A stretch of DNA of 21,148 bases. It comes from Candidatus Neomicrothrix sp. UBA825. Its GTDB lineage: Bacteria; Actinomycetota; Acidimicrobiia; Acidimicrobiales; UBA8592. Position numbers and translations under genes: made by a program. The notes below the pieces were generated by a model. The model did not search any database. It was given only the letters and a program-made list of their open reading frames with translations, and had not been told where the DNA came from. Below, piece after piece: positions 1 to 8,807 of this stretch (position 1 is the stretch's first letter; each line of letters begins with the position of its first letter). The stretch covers positions 1 through 21,148 of the forward strand of contig DBHP01000096.1 of the NCBI GenBank assembly GCA_002295705.1, in the 5' to 3' direction.

Positions 1-278
1 GTCGCACCTCTCGGCTCATTGAGTATTACAGCTCTTTCGCCAACAACAGCGCCGGGGGCAATTGATGCTACAAGCTTCCCGTCTTTCTCGATGACAAGCT
101 GCCCATGAACTAGCAAGAGAACCTCATTTCCAAATGCACCTTGATGCATGAGGATGGCCCCTTTCTTTACATCAATGCGAGTTGTTAGTCTGCAGAGTGT
201 CTCAAGTTCTGACTGAGTCGCTGAGGCCGCGAAGGCAAAATCAGCGTATTGTAAGTGGTGAGTTGATTTTTTTGCCAT
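1..278 (-). CDS. Cyclic-nucleotide-binding-domain protein, N-terminal 92 residues (partial)
   Basis: The gene runs off the left edge of the window, and 92 residues are visible. It starts at ATG 278-276 with a clear Shine-Dalgarno sequence (AAAGGA, 7-nt spacer). After a short N-terminal helix (about residues 1-30) comes a cNMP-binding beta-roll: an 'I-x-x-KKGAILMHQG' strand-turn, then 'VLLLVHGQLVIEKDGK', then the start of the phosphate-binding cassette, 'GAVVGERAVILNEPRGA', with the family's Gly-Glu and Arg. This fold is seen in Crp/Fnr regulators and in stand-alone cAMP/cGMP-binding modules. The visible part shows no HTH or catalytic domain, so the downstream domain and function are unknown. 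It is transcribed away from mutA across a spacer of about 120 bp. Regulation of the mut operon by this protein would be speculation. Confidence 0.8.
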   Translation of the reverse strand, partial: MAKKSTHHLQYADFAFAASATQSELETLCRLTTRIDVKKGAILMHQGAFGNEVLLLVHGQLVIEKDGKLVASIAPGAVVGERAVILNEPRGA

Positions 279-398
279 TAGTAATCCTTTGGTCGGGGGG
301 TCTGAAATTAGGACCATCAATATTCTGCCTTATTTATGCAGTTATTGCTCGTGAATAGGTGGTGTCTTTTGTCACTATGCAGGACGTCACAGTTTGAA

Positions 399-1910
399 AT
401 GGATCAACCACTGCTCAACGCTGTCAAACAAAAGTGCGAAAGTACTTCAATAAACGCCTATTCTAGAACTATGTCAGAAGATGAAATTATGTTTTGGGAG
501 CGTGCGGGAAATCCTAAATTTGAAGCTTGGTTGAAAGCGGCTGAAGCTGTTGTAGGGGAGGGTAACATACAGCAAGTCTTACACTCTGATCTGGCAGGTG
601 GTCTACATATAAACCCTATCTATACAAATGAGATGACTGAGGGGTTGTCGGATCAGGTGTCAGAAGGAGTTGGCTTACGCTCCTCAACTCCGGCCGGGAA
701 TATTGAAGGTTGGGATATCCGCCAACGCCATTGGATCACGGATGCTAGTTTGGCGAATTCACAAATGTTAGAGGATCTCTCTCGGGGAGCTAGGAGCATC
801 GAGCTGGCAATTGAAAGGACTGAGACGATTCCGTACGGGGAAATTCTAGAAGGGGTATTGCTTGACATGGCAGGAATTGGTCTCTCATGCAGCCGAGAAA
901 GCCTTTCAGCTGCTACTCAACTCATCAATCACCTATCGAATAAAATGCCAGAATCATCTGGAAATATTCTTGATCTCGGCGTTGACCCTCTCGGGGAACT
1001 ATTAAGTGATTCACTTGGAATTAGTGAGTTTGAATCGTATCTCGCCAGCAGTGCTGAACTGGCAGCTCAAGTTTCTAATGACTTTACACAAGCAACTACA
1101 TTCCGAGTTAATGGATTGAAATACGCTCAACTAGGTGCTGATACAGTTACAGAAATTGCTGGAGTTCTCTCAACGTTTATTACTTACTTGCGAGCGATGG
1201 AAAAAGCCGGTGTCGGGATAGAAACATCTTTGAAACAGTGTTTGATTATTGTCTCAGTGGGAACTGACCAATTTCTCGACATTGCTAAATTACGTGCCTT
1301 GAGACTTCTTCTAATGAATATAGGAAATGCTTGCGGGGTAAAGAACTTCCAAATGAAAATACAAGCCCAAACTTCAGATTATTTAATATCTCGAGATGAC
1401 CCTTGGGTGAATCTGTTACGAACAACAGTTGGTTGTTTCTCGGCAGCCGCTGGAGGAGCTGATATCATTTGCATTCCTACATTTGACAGTGCTTTTGGGG
1501 TACCAAATGAATTTGGTTTGAGGCTAGCCAGGAACACACATCTAGTTCTTATGGAGGAATCAAATGTCCATCGGGTCATAGACCCTGCTGGAGGATCATG
1601 GTACGTTGAGTCGCTCACGGAAGACATAGCAGAAGAATCCTGGGAAAGATTACAGAATTATGAATCAAATGGAGGATTCACACAGCAAATTGTTTCGGGT
1701 TCGTATACTGACCAGGCCCATCTCTCAAGAGATAATTATAAATCTGAAGTGTTGTCTGATGAGAGGATCTTAATAGGTGTGAATTCATTTCGAGAGGAAT
1801 TAGCAACTGAGCTCAAAAGAGATCCATATCCAAGATCAGACAATAATGGCAATAGTGAATATCTGAACTTTAGGATTTCTGACATATTAAACAATACTGA
1901 GGAGACGTAA
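399..1910 (+). CDS. mutA: Methylmalonyl-CoA mutase small (beta) subunit, lacking the C-terminal B12-like domain
   Basis: This is the non-catalytic partner of MutB in the heterodimeric adenosylcobalamin enzyme that converts (R)-methylmalonyl-CoA to succinyl-CoA. It has the mutase TIM-barrel signatures: 'GWDIRQRH' (residues 104-111, typical of the small subunit), 'FLDIAKLRALRLL', 'QAQTSDYLISRDDPWVNLLR' and 'HRVIDPAGGSWYVE'. The 'LPTHRGYDSD' and 'SGYHMQEAGA' active-site segments of MutB are absent, as expected for MutA. The frame is open from an ATG at 336, but I prefer ATG 399, which has AGGACG 12 nt upstream; ATG 471 is another option. At about 503 residues it is shorter than the usual 600-plus, because it stops soon after the barrel and lacks the degenerate cobalamin-binding domain. 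Its TAA overlaps the ATG of mutB by one base. Confidence 0.9.
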   Translation: MDQPLLNAVKQKCESTSINAYSRTMSEDEIMFWERAGNPKFEAWLKAAEAVVGEGNIQQVLHSDLAGGLHINPIYTNEMTEGLSDQVSEGVGLRSSTPAGNIEGWDIRQRHWITDASLANSQMLEDLSRGARSIELAIERTETIPYGEILEGVLLDMAGIGLSCSRESLSAATQLINHLSNKMPESSGNILDLGVDPLGELLSDSLGISEFESYLASSAELAAQVSNDFTQATTFRVNGLKYAQLGADTVTEIAGVLSTFITYLRAMEKAGVGIETSLKQCLIIVSVGTDQFLDIAKLRALRLLLMNIGNACGVKNFQMKIQAQTSDYLISRDDPWVNLLRTTVGCFSAAAGGADIICIPTFDSAFGVPNEFGLRLARNTHLVLMEESNVHRVIDPAGGSWYVESLTEDIAEESWERLQNYESNGGFTQQIVSGSYTDQAHLSRDNYKSEVLSDERILIGVNSFREELATELKRDPYPRSDNNGNSEYLNFRISDILNNTEET

Positions 1911-4078
1911 TGCCGGTTCCTGATTTCGGTTCAATTCCATTTTCTCCTCTTCCTGCAACCAATGGCGATAAAGCCCCCGACTGGGATGAGTCGGGCTCTG
2001 ACTATTTGAACACAGTTAGACAACAACATATCTGGCATGCTCCCGAAGGAATTCCTATAAAGCCTCTTTATACGAAAGAAGACCTTCAATCCCTTGAGTT
2101 TGTTGATAGTTTGCCCGGGTTCCCCCCTTTTCTACGAGGCCCGTACCCAACAATGTATGTCAATCAGCCGTGGACAATCCGTCAATATGCTGGATTTTCT
2201 ACGGCTGCCGAATCTAATGCCTTTTACCGTCGTAACTTAGCGGCTGGACAAAGAGGGCTTTCTGTAGCATTTGACCTACCAACCCATCGCGGATACGACT
2301 CTGATAACCCGAGAGTATCTGGAGATGTGGGTATGGCGGGAGTTGCTATTGATTCCATCATTGATATGAGGCAATTATTTGATGGTATCCCCTTAGATAA
2401 AATGAGCGTTTCAATGACGATGAATGGGGCTGTTCTTCCAGTTCTCGCTCTTTACGTCCTCGCTGCAGAAGAGCAAGGCGTATCTACAAAACAACTCGCC
2501 GGAACAATTCAAAATGACATTCTAAAAGAATTCATGGTAAGGAATACATTCATCTATCCGCCAAAACCCTCAATGCGAATTATTTCTGACATAATTGCGT
2601 TCACCTCAACGGAGATGCCAAAGTTTAATTCCATTTCAATATCGGGCTACCACATGCAAGAGGCAGGAGCGACACTTGACTTGGAAATGGCGTACACCCT
2701 AGCGGATGGTGTCGAATATATCCGCTCGGGGCTTGGTGCAGGTTTAGATATAGATGCCTTTGCTCCTCGATTAAGTTTCTTTTGGTGCATCGGCATGAAC
2801 TTTTACATGGAGATCGCTAAATTAAGAGCAGCTCGGCTACTTTGGACAAAGCTTGTTAGCCAATTTCAACCTAAGAATCCTAAATCACTATCCTTGCGGA
2901 CTCATAGCCAGACCTCCGGATGGAGCCTAACTGCACAAGACGTTTACACGAATATTATAAGGACCTGTATTGAAGCTATGGCAGCTACACAAGGGCACAC
3001 GCAATCCCTTCATACAAATTCATTTGATGAAGCCTTAGCTCTTCCATCAGAATTCTCCGCCAGAATTGCAAGGAATACACAACTTTTCCTTCAGCATGAA
3101 TCAGGCACTACACGGGTTGTTGACCCTTGGGGAGGTTCATATTACATTGAACGTCTCACCAGTGATCTAGCTAACCGTGCATGGAAACACATATCGGAAA
3201 TAGAGGATGCTGGAGGGATGGCAAAGGCAATTGACCTTGGAATTCCCAAATTAAGAATTGAAGAAGCAGCTGCGAGAACACAGGCAAGAATTGACTCAGG
3301 AGTTCAACCGGTCATTGGAGTAAATAAATTCAGACTTGATACGGAAGATGATGTGGAGATACTTCAAGTTGATAACCGTGAGGTAAGGCAACAACAAATT
3401 CAACAACTCGTGGAGTTAAGAGATACAAGAGATGAACAGGCATGCCAAGACGCGCTTGAACGGCTAACAAATGGAGCTGCACAAGACGGGAACCTGCTTG
3501 CCCTGTCCATCGATGCCGCCCGAGAGTTTGCTACCGTTGGAGAAATCAGTGATGCTTTGGAAAAGGTATTCGATCGACATAAATCTCAAATACAAATAAT
3601 TTCAGGAGTGTATCGTAGCGAAGTGGGAGAAAATAACGAGCAAATAGAGTTAGTGCGATCAGAGACTAAAGAATTTGCAAAAAATCACGGTCGCAGGCCA
3701 AGAATCCTAGTAGCTAAAGTAGGGCAGGATGGCCACGATCGAGGGCAAAAAGTTATAGCTACAGCGTTTGCCGATTTAGGCTTTGACGTTGATATTGGGC
3801 CTTTGTTCCAGACCCCCGAAGAAGCTGCCAAACAAGCTGTCGAAGCTGACGTCCATGTCGTTGGTGTCTCTTCTCTAGCTGCAGGTCACTTAACGCTTGT
3901 TCCCGAGTTAAAAGCCGAACTTAATGCTCTTGGACGTGACGACATTCTTATCGTCGTAGGTGGTGTAGTGCCACCGCAAGACTTTCAAGAACTATACGAT
4001 GCCGGCGCAACTGCCATTTACCCACCTGGAACTGTCATATCTGATGCAGCCATTGATCTTCTAAAGTCGATTAGCTAA
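1910..4078 (+). CDS. mutB: Methylmalonyl-CoA mutase large (alpha, catalytic) subunit
   Basis: Catalytic, adenosylcobalamin-dependent subunit, 722 residues, the usual length. The N-terminal barrel (about 40-560) carries 'RGPYPTMY', 'PWTIRQYAGFST', 'LPTHRGYDSDNPR', 'SISGYHMQEAGAT' and 'SLRTHSQTSGWSLTAQD'. The C-terminal flavodoxin-like B12 domain (about 597-722) contains 'KVGQDGHDRG', which supplies the lower-axial histidine. By recall of the Propionibacterium MutB sequence, the active-site Tyr, Arg and His correspond to Tyr93, Arg211 and His248, and the B12-contact residues to Lys603, Asp607 and His609. The whole protein resembles that actinobacterial enzyme closely. It starts at ATG 1910 with a strong GAGGAG ribosome site inside the end of mutA, so the two subunits are translationally coupled. 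It feeds propionyl-CoA carbon into the TCA cycle in the cytoplasm. Confidence 0.97.
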   Translation: MPVPDFGSIPFSPLPATNGDKAPDWDESGSDYLNTVRQQHIWHAPEGIPIKPLYTKEDLQSLEFVDSLPGFPPFLRGPYPTMYVNQPWTIRQYAGFSTAAESNAFYRRNLAAGQRGLSVAFDLPTHRGYDSDNPRVSGDVGMAGVAIDSIIDMRQLFDGIPLDKMSVSMTMNGAVLPVLALYVLAAEEQGVSTKQLAGTIQNDILKEFMVRNTFIYPPKPSMRIISDIIAFTSTEMPKFNSISISGYHMQEAGATLDLEMAYTLADGVEYIRSGLGAGLDIDAFAPRLSFFWCIGMNFYMEIAKLRAARLLWTKLVSQFQPKNPKSLSLRTHSQTSGWSLTAQDVYTNIIRTCIEAMAATQGHTQSLHTNSFDEALALPSEFSARIARNTQLFLQHESGTTRVVDPWGGSYYIERLTSDLANRAWKHISEIEDAGGMAKAIDLGIPKLRIEEAAARTQARIDSGVQPVIGVNKFRLDTEDDVEILQVDNREVRQQQIQQLVELRDTRDEQACQDALERLTNGAAQDGNLLALSIDAAREFATVGEISDALEKVFDRHKSQIQIISGVYRSEVGENNEQIELVRSETKEFAKNHGRRPRILVAKVGQDGHDRGQKVIATAFADLGFDVDIGPLFQTPEEAAKQAVEADVHVVGVSSLAAGHLTLVPELKAELNALGRDDILIVVGGVVPPQDFQELYDAGATAIYPPGTVISDAAIDLLKSIS

Positions 4079-4080
4079 CT

Positions 4081-5067
4081 ATGCAAGATAATGAGCTGGA
4101 ACTCATCACGACCGGTGTTCTTTCAGGAGACCGAACTTGGGTATCAAAGGCGATAACACTTGTTGAGAGCTCGAGCACTTCAGATCTGGAGACTGCTCAT
4201 AACCTTCTAAAAGCTATAGAGTCGCGAACCGGAACAGCCCTTCGCGTGGGCATAACCGGCTCTCCCGGAGTTGGGAAAAGTACATTCATTGACGAATTAG
4301 GAAGTTACTTAACGTCAATAGGACACAAAGTAGCTGTGCTTGCAGTCGACCCATCAAGCTCAATCTCTGGAGGCTCAATACTCGGCGATAAGACAAGGAT
4401 GGATCGCTTATCTACCGACCCGAATGCCTTTATTAGACCTTCACCATCTTCAGGGATTCTAGGAGGGGTCTCAAGAGGAACCCAGAAAACTATGCTTATT
4501 CTGGAAGCAGCCGGCTTTGATGTGATTTTAATAGAGACAGTAGGGGTCGGCCAGAGCGAAGTCACTGTATCTGAGATGGTAGATTTCTTCCTACTACTGT
4601 TATTACCAGGGTCCGGAGACTCTCTTCAAGGGATAAAGAAGGGAGTTCTGGAGTTAGCAGATCTGATTGCAGTCAATAAAGCGGATGGAGAAAATGAATT
4701 ACGGGCTAAACAATCAGCGCGTGATTACCAATCAGCTATGACATTATTATCAAATGCCGGGTCTCATTGGGCTACCCCTGTCCTCACTTGTTCGGCGTTA
4801 ACAGGTCAAGGAGTTTCTATCATTTGGGACCATATAAATGATCACTGTATACATGCTCAAGAGACCGGTGCTTGGGGTAAGCGAAGGTCACAACAAAAGA
4901 TTCGATGGATGTGGTCTATGATTGAAGATCAGCTAATACATAACTTGAGAAATGAAGCGTCCATAGCAGAAACAGTCTCCGAAACTGAAGAGCAAGTATT
5001 GAATGGTGATCTTTCTGCTACCGAAGCAGCAAAAGCGATACTCACTTTATTTAAAGAATCATCATAA
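4081..5067 (+). CDS. meaB: Methylmalonyl-CoA mutase-associated GTPase (G-protein chaperone, MeaB/ArgK family)
   Basis: A SIMIBI-class GTPase that gates cobalamin loading and protects the mutase from inactivation. It has 328 residues, the normal length. The sequence shows a Walker A loop 'GSPGVGKST' (60-68), the family block 'DPSSSISGGSILGDKTRM' (90-107), a switch region 'ETVGVGQSE' (152-160) and the guanine-specificity motif 'NKAD' (199-202). A C-terminal helical arm (about 285-328), used for dimerisation in the family, is present. The gene starts 2 bp after the mutB stop without an obvious Shine-Dalgarno sequence, so it probably depends on coupling to mutB translation. The mutA-mutB-meaB order is the classic actinobacterial arrangement. 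Confidence 0.95.
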   Translation: MQDNELELITTGVLSGDRTWVSKAITLVESSSTSDLETAHNLLKAIESRTGTALRVGITGSPGVGKSTFIDELGSYLTSIGHKVAVLAVDPSSSISGGSILGDKTRMDRLSTDPNAFIRPSPSSGILGGVSRGTQKTMLILEAAGFDVILIETVGVGQSEVTVSEMVDFFLLLLLPGSGDSLQGIKKGVLELADLIAVNKADGENELRAKQSARDYQSAMTLLSNAGSHWATPVLTCSALTGQGVSIIWDHINDHCIHAQETGAWGKRRSQQKIRWMWSMIEDQLIHNLRNEASIAETVSETEEQVLNGDLSATEAAKAILTLFKESS

Positions 5068-5075
5068 AAGGAGCT

Positions 5076-5103
5076 CAAGCCCGATGCTTTCGCACCGGGC
5101 TTG
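5076..5103. terminator. Hairpin between the convergent meaB and nrdB genes, probable shared terminator
   Basis: Arms CAAGCCCG (5076-5083) and CGGGCTTG (5096-5103) are perfectly complementary. After one A/C mismatch, TGC (5085-5087) pairs with GCA (5092-5094) around a TTTC loop. The stem lies 8 bp after the meaB stop and 28 bp beyond the nrdB stop. Read on the minus strand, a TTTT run follows 6 nt after the stem, so it looks slightly better as the nrdB terminator. There is no U-tract on the plus strand. A second small stem, CCAGT/ACTGG (5112-5127), sits closer to nrdB. Confidence 0.6.
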
Positions 5104-5131
5104 GCTTGATTCCAGTTGGGGGACTGGAGAA

Positions 5132-6226
5132 CTAAAAGTCGTCAGAAAATTCAACTTCTCCTTCAACTCCGACTTGGTAGGCAGTTACAGTTTTCTCAAA
5201 GAAGTTTGTTAGTTCTTGAACGTCTTGTAATGTCATAAAGTCAAACGGGTTTTTTGAACCATATATTGGTTCAATTCCTAATTGTTGAAGTCGAGAGTCA
5301 GCAACAAACTGAAGGTATTCGCGCGTGTCGGAAAGACTCATTCCAGTAATCCCGCCTCCGAGAACATCATCTGCAAATTTCATCTCACAATCTACGGCCT
5401 CGCTTAACATTTTTTTAATATCTTCAACTAAATCTGTTGTCCAAAGTTCTGGTTGTTCATTTCGAACCGTTCGGACGACCTCAAATGCGAAATTCATATG
5501 GGCACTTTCATCTCTGAAGACCCAATTTGTTCCCGCTGCTAGTCCATTTAACAAACCTTTGTCCCTCAGGAAATATACATATGCGAAGGCAGCAAAGAAG
5601 AAGAGTCCCTCTATACAAGCAGCAAAGCAAATTAGATTTCTTAGAAAGGTGCGTTGCTCGTCTTCGTTTGTTAGCTTGTCTAGCGACTCCATCGTTCCCA
5701 TCCATTTAAAGCAAAAATCTCCCTTTTGCTTGATTGAGGGGATATTGTGAATAGCCGCAAAAGCCTCTTCGCGCTCTTTCATGTCTGGTATGTAAGAATC
5801 CAATAGTGTTAGATAGAACTGGACGTGAAGGGCTTCTTCGTAAAGTTGCCTACTTAAGTACATTCTGGCTTCAGGGGCATTGATATGTTTATATAGATTC
5901 AGTACGAGGTTATTAGAAACGATTGAGTCTCCTGTAGCGAAAAATGCTACTAGTCGACTGATTAGGTGCTTTTCACTTGGTTGCATGTTCCTCAGATCGA
6001 CATGATCATCAGCGAAATCTATCTCGTCTACAGTCCAAGTATTTTTAATAGCGTCCTTATACATATCAAAAAATACTTGGTATTTCATTGGTCGTAGTGT
6101 GAGGTTGAAGCCAGGGTCCAAGATGTTATCTGGTCGGGCTGCAGGGTTTATTTCAACATCACTCTGCTGATCTGATTGTAATTCGTTGGGGTCAACTGAA
6201 TAACTATTTTCGTTGGCAAGGGCCAT
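5132..6226 (-). CDS. nrdB: Class I ribonucleotide reductase, small (beta, radical-generating) subunit
   Basis: Ferritin-like diiron subunit that houses the tyrosyl radical for ribonucleotide reduction; 364 residues. All expected metal ligands are visible: Asp100 ('ATGDSI'), Glu131 and His134 ('YEEALHVQFY'), Glu206 ('CIEGLFF'), and Glu240 and His243 ('RDESAHMNF'). The radical Tyr138 is present at the E-x2-H-x3-Y position, so this is a tyrosyl-radical enzyme and not the Tyr-less class Ic type. The acidic C-terminal tail ending 'EFSDDF' fits the peptide that docks onto the large subunit. It lies 28 bp downstream of nrdA on the same strand and is clearly in one operon with it. No nrdI or nrdH is visible, which favours class Ia over Ib. 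Confidence 0.96.
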   Translation of the reverse strand: MALANENSYSVDPNELQSDQQSDVEINPAARPDNILDPGFNLTLRPMKYQVFFDMYKDAIKNTWTVDEIDFADDHVDLRNMQPSEKHLISRLVAFFATGDSIVSNNLVLNLYKHINAPEARMYLSRQLYEEALHVQFYLTLLDSYIPDMKEREEAFAAIHNIPSIKQKGDFCFKWMGTMESLDKLTNEDEQRTFLRNLICFAACIEGLFFFAAFAYVYFLRDKGLLNGLAAGTNWVFRDESAHMNFAFEVVRTVRNEQPELWTTDLVEDIKKMLSEAVDCEMKFADDVLGGGITGMSLSDTREYLQFVADSRLQQLGIEPIYGSKNPFDFMTLQDVQELTNFFEKTVTAYQVGVEGEVEFSDDF

Positions 6227-6254
6227 TTCTGTAATATCCTTTACTTGTTTCCGG

Positions 6255-8807
6255 TTATTGGCATGAGTCGCATGATTCGGGGTTTTCTAGTGAACAAGCG
6301 AGCTCTTCGGATGTTTTATTAGTTAGCCCATCCCCCCCTGATGGTATTGGGCTTGAAGTATTGACTGTAGTTTGATTAATTCGCGTAGCGGGGCGAGACC
6401 TTAGGTAGTAAGTTGTCTTAATTCCTAACTTCCAGGCAAACATATACATAGAGCTAAGTCGGTTTATCGTTGGTGATTCCATGAAAAGGTTTAATGATTG
6501 ACTTTGGTCTATGTAAGCGCCTCTGTCAGCAGCCATTTCAATAAGGGATTTCATTGGTATTTCCCACGCTGTTCGATATACAGATTTCAAGTCATCAGGG
6601 ATTCTTTCAATTGCTTGCACAGAACCCTCATTCCGGATTAGTTCTGTTTTCATTTCTTCATCCCATAGGTTTCGCTCTTGCAACTCATGGACAAGGTACT
6701 TATTAATTTGCATAAATTCACCCGAAAGAGTTTCGCGTTTAAATAAATTAGAAACCTGGGGTTCAATACACTCGTAGCATCCAGCTATTGAAGCAATTGT
6801 TGCAGTAGGAGCTATGGCTATCATCAGCGAGTTTCGTAACCCGTGCTCTGAAATTCTTTGACGTAGGCCACTCCAACGTTCGTGATCTGTTGGTTCAACA
6901 CCCCAAAGATCAAATTGGAGGTCTCCTTTGGCAGCTCGCGTCATTTCAAATGTGTCATGAGCACCATTCTTTTCAGCGAGTTCAGTTGATGCCCATAGAG
7001 CATTGAAATATATTTCTTCGCTTATTCTTGCTGATATTTCTTTTGCTTCTTCAGAGTCAAATGGAATCTGCATTTTGAAGAATACGTCTTGTAGGCCCAT
7101 CATTCCCAAGCCGACTGGTCTCCATTGGCTATTAGAGTTACCTGCCTCGTTAATTGGGTAGAAATTTATATCTATCACACGGTCAAGAAATGGGATTACC
7201 TGCCTTACAGTTTTTCCTAATTCTTCATAATCAAATGCTGCTATTTCATCAGAACTGACGAATGATCCGAGGTTCAGAGACCCTAAGTTGCATACAGCTG
7301 TTTCTGATTGGTTTGTTACTTCGATTATTTCAGTGCATAGGTTTGATAAATGCACTACACGAGTACCACCGTCGTAATCATTCTCAGATTTATTATCAGA
7401 GGTTTGGTTGCATTTTTGATTTGAAGAGTCCTTGAACGTCATCCAACCATTGCCGGTTTCGGCTAATGTCCGCATCATTTTTAGATAAAGATCTTGAGCA
7501 TCCACTTGTCGTTCGTATAGTTCTGCTTCTTCTGCCTCAATGTATGCTTTTTCAAACTCTTCGCCAAATAAGTCAGTTAGATGAGGAACCTTTTTGGGGT
7601 CGAATAAGCTCCATTGCCAGTTATTCTCAACTCGCTTCATGAAGAGGTCCGGCACCCAGTTTGCAATATTTAGGTTGTGGGTTCTTCTTGCATGGTCTCC
7701 AGTATTTTGTTTGAGCTCTAGAAATTCTTCTATATCGTCATGCCATGTTTCAAGGTAGATACATGCAGCACCTTTTCTTCTTCCCCCTTGGTTTACGGCG
7801 GCTACTGAGCTATCCAGGGTTTTTAACCAAGGGACTATACCATTTGAGAGTCCATTAGTGCCTTTGATAAGGCTTCCTTTACTCCTTATCCGATGCCATG
7901 CTACTCCGATACCACCAGCGAATTTTGAGAGTTGGGCGATGTCTGTATATCGCTTGTAGATTCCTTCAAGTGAATCTTCAGGGGAATCTAATAGGTAGCA
8001 GCTTGAGAGTTGTTGGTGAGTAGTTCCAGAATTAAAAAGTGTGGGGCTGGAAGGAAGATAGGCTAGAGAAGACATTAAGTCATAGAATGCGACCGCTTCA
8101 TCAACATTTTGGGAAAGTCCGCAAGCAACTCGAAGAAAGAAATATTGTGGCGTTTCTATCACATCTCTAGTCTCTGGATGTCGTAGGAGGTAGCGGTCGT
8201 AGACTGTGCGGAGCCCGAAGAATTCAAAGTTCCTATCTCTGCCTGAATTTATTGCTGCGTTAAGGGTGGAGGCATTGTCAAGTACGAAAGCCAACGCGTT
8301 GTCACCTATTACACCAAGTTCGTGGCCTCTTATGACTGATTCAGTAAACCATGGAATGTTTTGGTTTCGTACTTCTTTATCTATGTATGTCGCTAATAGG
8401 CGTCCAGCAAGTCTTGAGTATCGAGGTTCTTCAACAATTAATCCAGCAGCTGTTCGTATTGATAATTCATCAAGTTCTCTTGTAGTCGCTCCATCTGCAA
8501 GGGCTGATATTGTTCGTGTTGCGACTCGCATAGGGTCTACCCCCATGAGCCCTTCAGCACAACGTGCAACAGCGTTTACGATTTTATTGACATCTACTTC
8601 TTCGAGGTCTCCGTTTCGTTTACGAACGCGCATTGTCGTACTTTGTTCAGACTTAGCTTTTGCCCCGTTCTCGTTGTCAGGTCCGGATCCTTCAATTTCG
8701 GTTGGTCCGGTTATGACCTGAACGTTACCTTCGTCATTTCCATCGAGTTTTTCTTCTGTTGTTTGTTTTCTTTTTTCTTTCTCAATGGATGGTTCTGATA
8801 GTGCCAT
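6255..8807 (-). CDS. nrdA: Class I ribonucleotide reductase, large (alpha, catalytic) subunit
   Basis: Reduces ribonucleoside diphosphates to deoxy forms together with NrdB; about 850 residues. The start is ATG 8807, with AGGAGA just upstream; the frame is open further, to 8846, but that start lacks a ribosome site. Order: an acidic low-complexity N-terminal extension (1-57), an ATP-cone allosteric domain (about 58-145), then the ten-stranded barrel. Catalytic features seen are Cys270 ('QLSSCYLL'), the thiyl-radical Cys491 flanked by Asn489 and Glu493 ('SNLCTE'), Cys506 ('AVCNLGSLNLG') and the radical-transfer pair Tyr800-Tyr801 ('TTYYLRSR'). The C-terminus ends 'ESCDSCQ', a CxxC tail pair that would be re-reduced by thioredoxin or glutaredoxin. 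A short extra polar stretch (about 463-481) precedes the catalytic cysteine motif. Confidence 0.97.
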   Translation of the reverse strand: MALSEPSIEKEKRKQTTEEKLDGNDEGNVQVITGPTEIEGSGPDNENGAKAKSEQSTTMRVRKRNGDLEEVDVNKIVNAVARCAEGLMGVDPMRVATRTISALADGATTRELDELSIRTAAGLIVEEPRYSRLAGRLLATYIDKEVRNQNIPWFTESVIRGHELGVIGDNALAFVLDNASTLNAAINSGRDRNFEFFGLRTVYDRYLLRHPETRDVIETPQYFFLRVACGLSQNVDEAVAFYDLMSSLAYLPSSPTLFNSGTTHQQLSSCYLLDSPEDSLEGIYKRYTDIAQLSKFAGGIGVAWHRIRSKGSLIKGTNGLSNGIVPWLKTLDSSVAAVNQGGRRKGAACIYLETWHDDIEEFLELKQNTGDHARRTHNLNIANWVPDLFMKRVENNWQWSLFDPKKVPHLTDLFGEEFEKAYIEAEEAELYERQVDAQDLYLKMMRTLAETGNGWMTFKDSSNQKCNQTSDNKSENDYDGGTRVVHLSNLCTEIIEVTNQSETAVCNLGSLNLGSFVSSDEIAAFDYEELGKTVRQVIPFLDRVIDINFYPINEAGNSNSQWRPVGLGMMGLQDVFFKMQIPFDSEEAKEISARISEEIYFNALWASTELAEKNGAHDTFEMTRAAKGDLQFDLWGVEPTDHERWSGLRQRISEHGLRNSLMIAIAPTATIASIAGCYECIEPQVSNLFKRETLSGEFMQINKYLVHELQERNLWDEEMKTELIRNEGSVQAIERIPDDLKSVYRTAWEIPMKSLIEMAADRGAYIDQSQSLNLFMESPTINRLSSMYMFAWKLGIKTTYYLRSRPATRINQTTVNTSSPIPSGGDGLTNKTSEELACSLENPESCDSCQ

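Noticed and set aside
279..398. Adenosylcobalamin riboswitch upstream of mutA
   Set aside because: The spacer is about 120 bp, too short for the full element, and I see no B12-box-like sequence.
5003..5212. Small plus-strand frame spanning the meaB end, the hairpin and the nrdB end
   Set aside because: It overlaps the terminator hairpin and both flanking genes in other frames, and it resembles no known family.
8206..8721. Plus-strand open frame opposite the nrdA N-terminal region
   Set aside because: The translation is rich in Ser/Arg/Pro without recognisable motifs, and nrdA on the other strand is beyond doubt.
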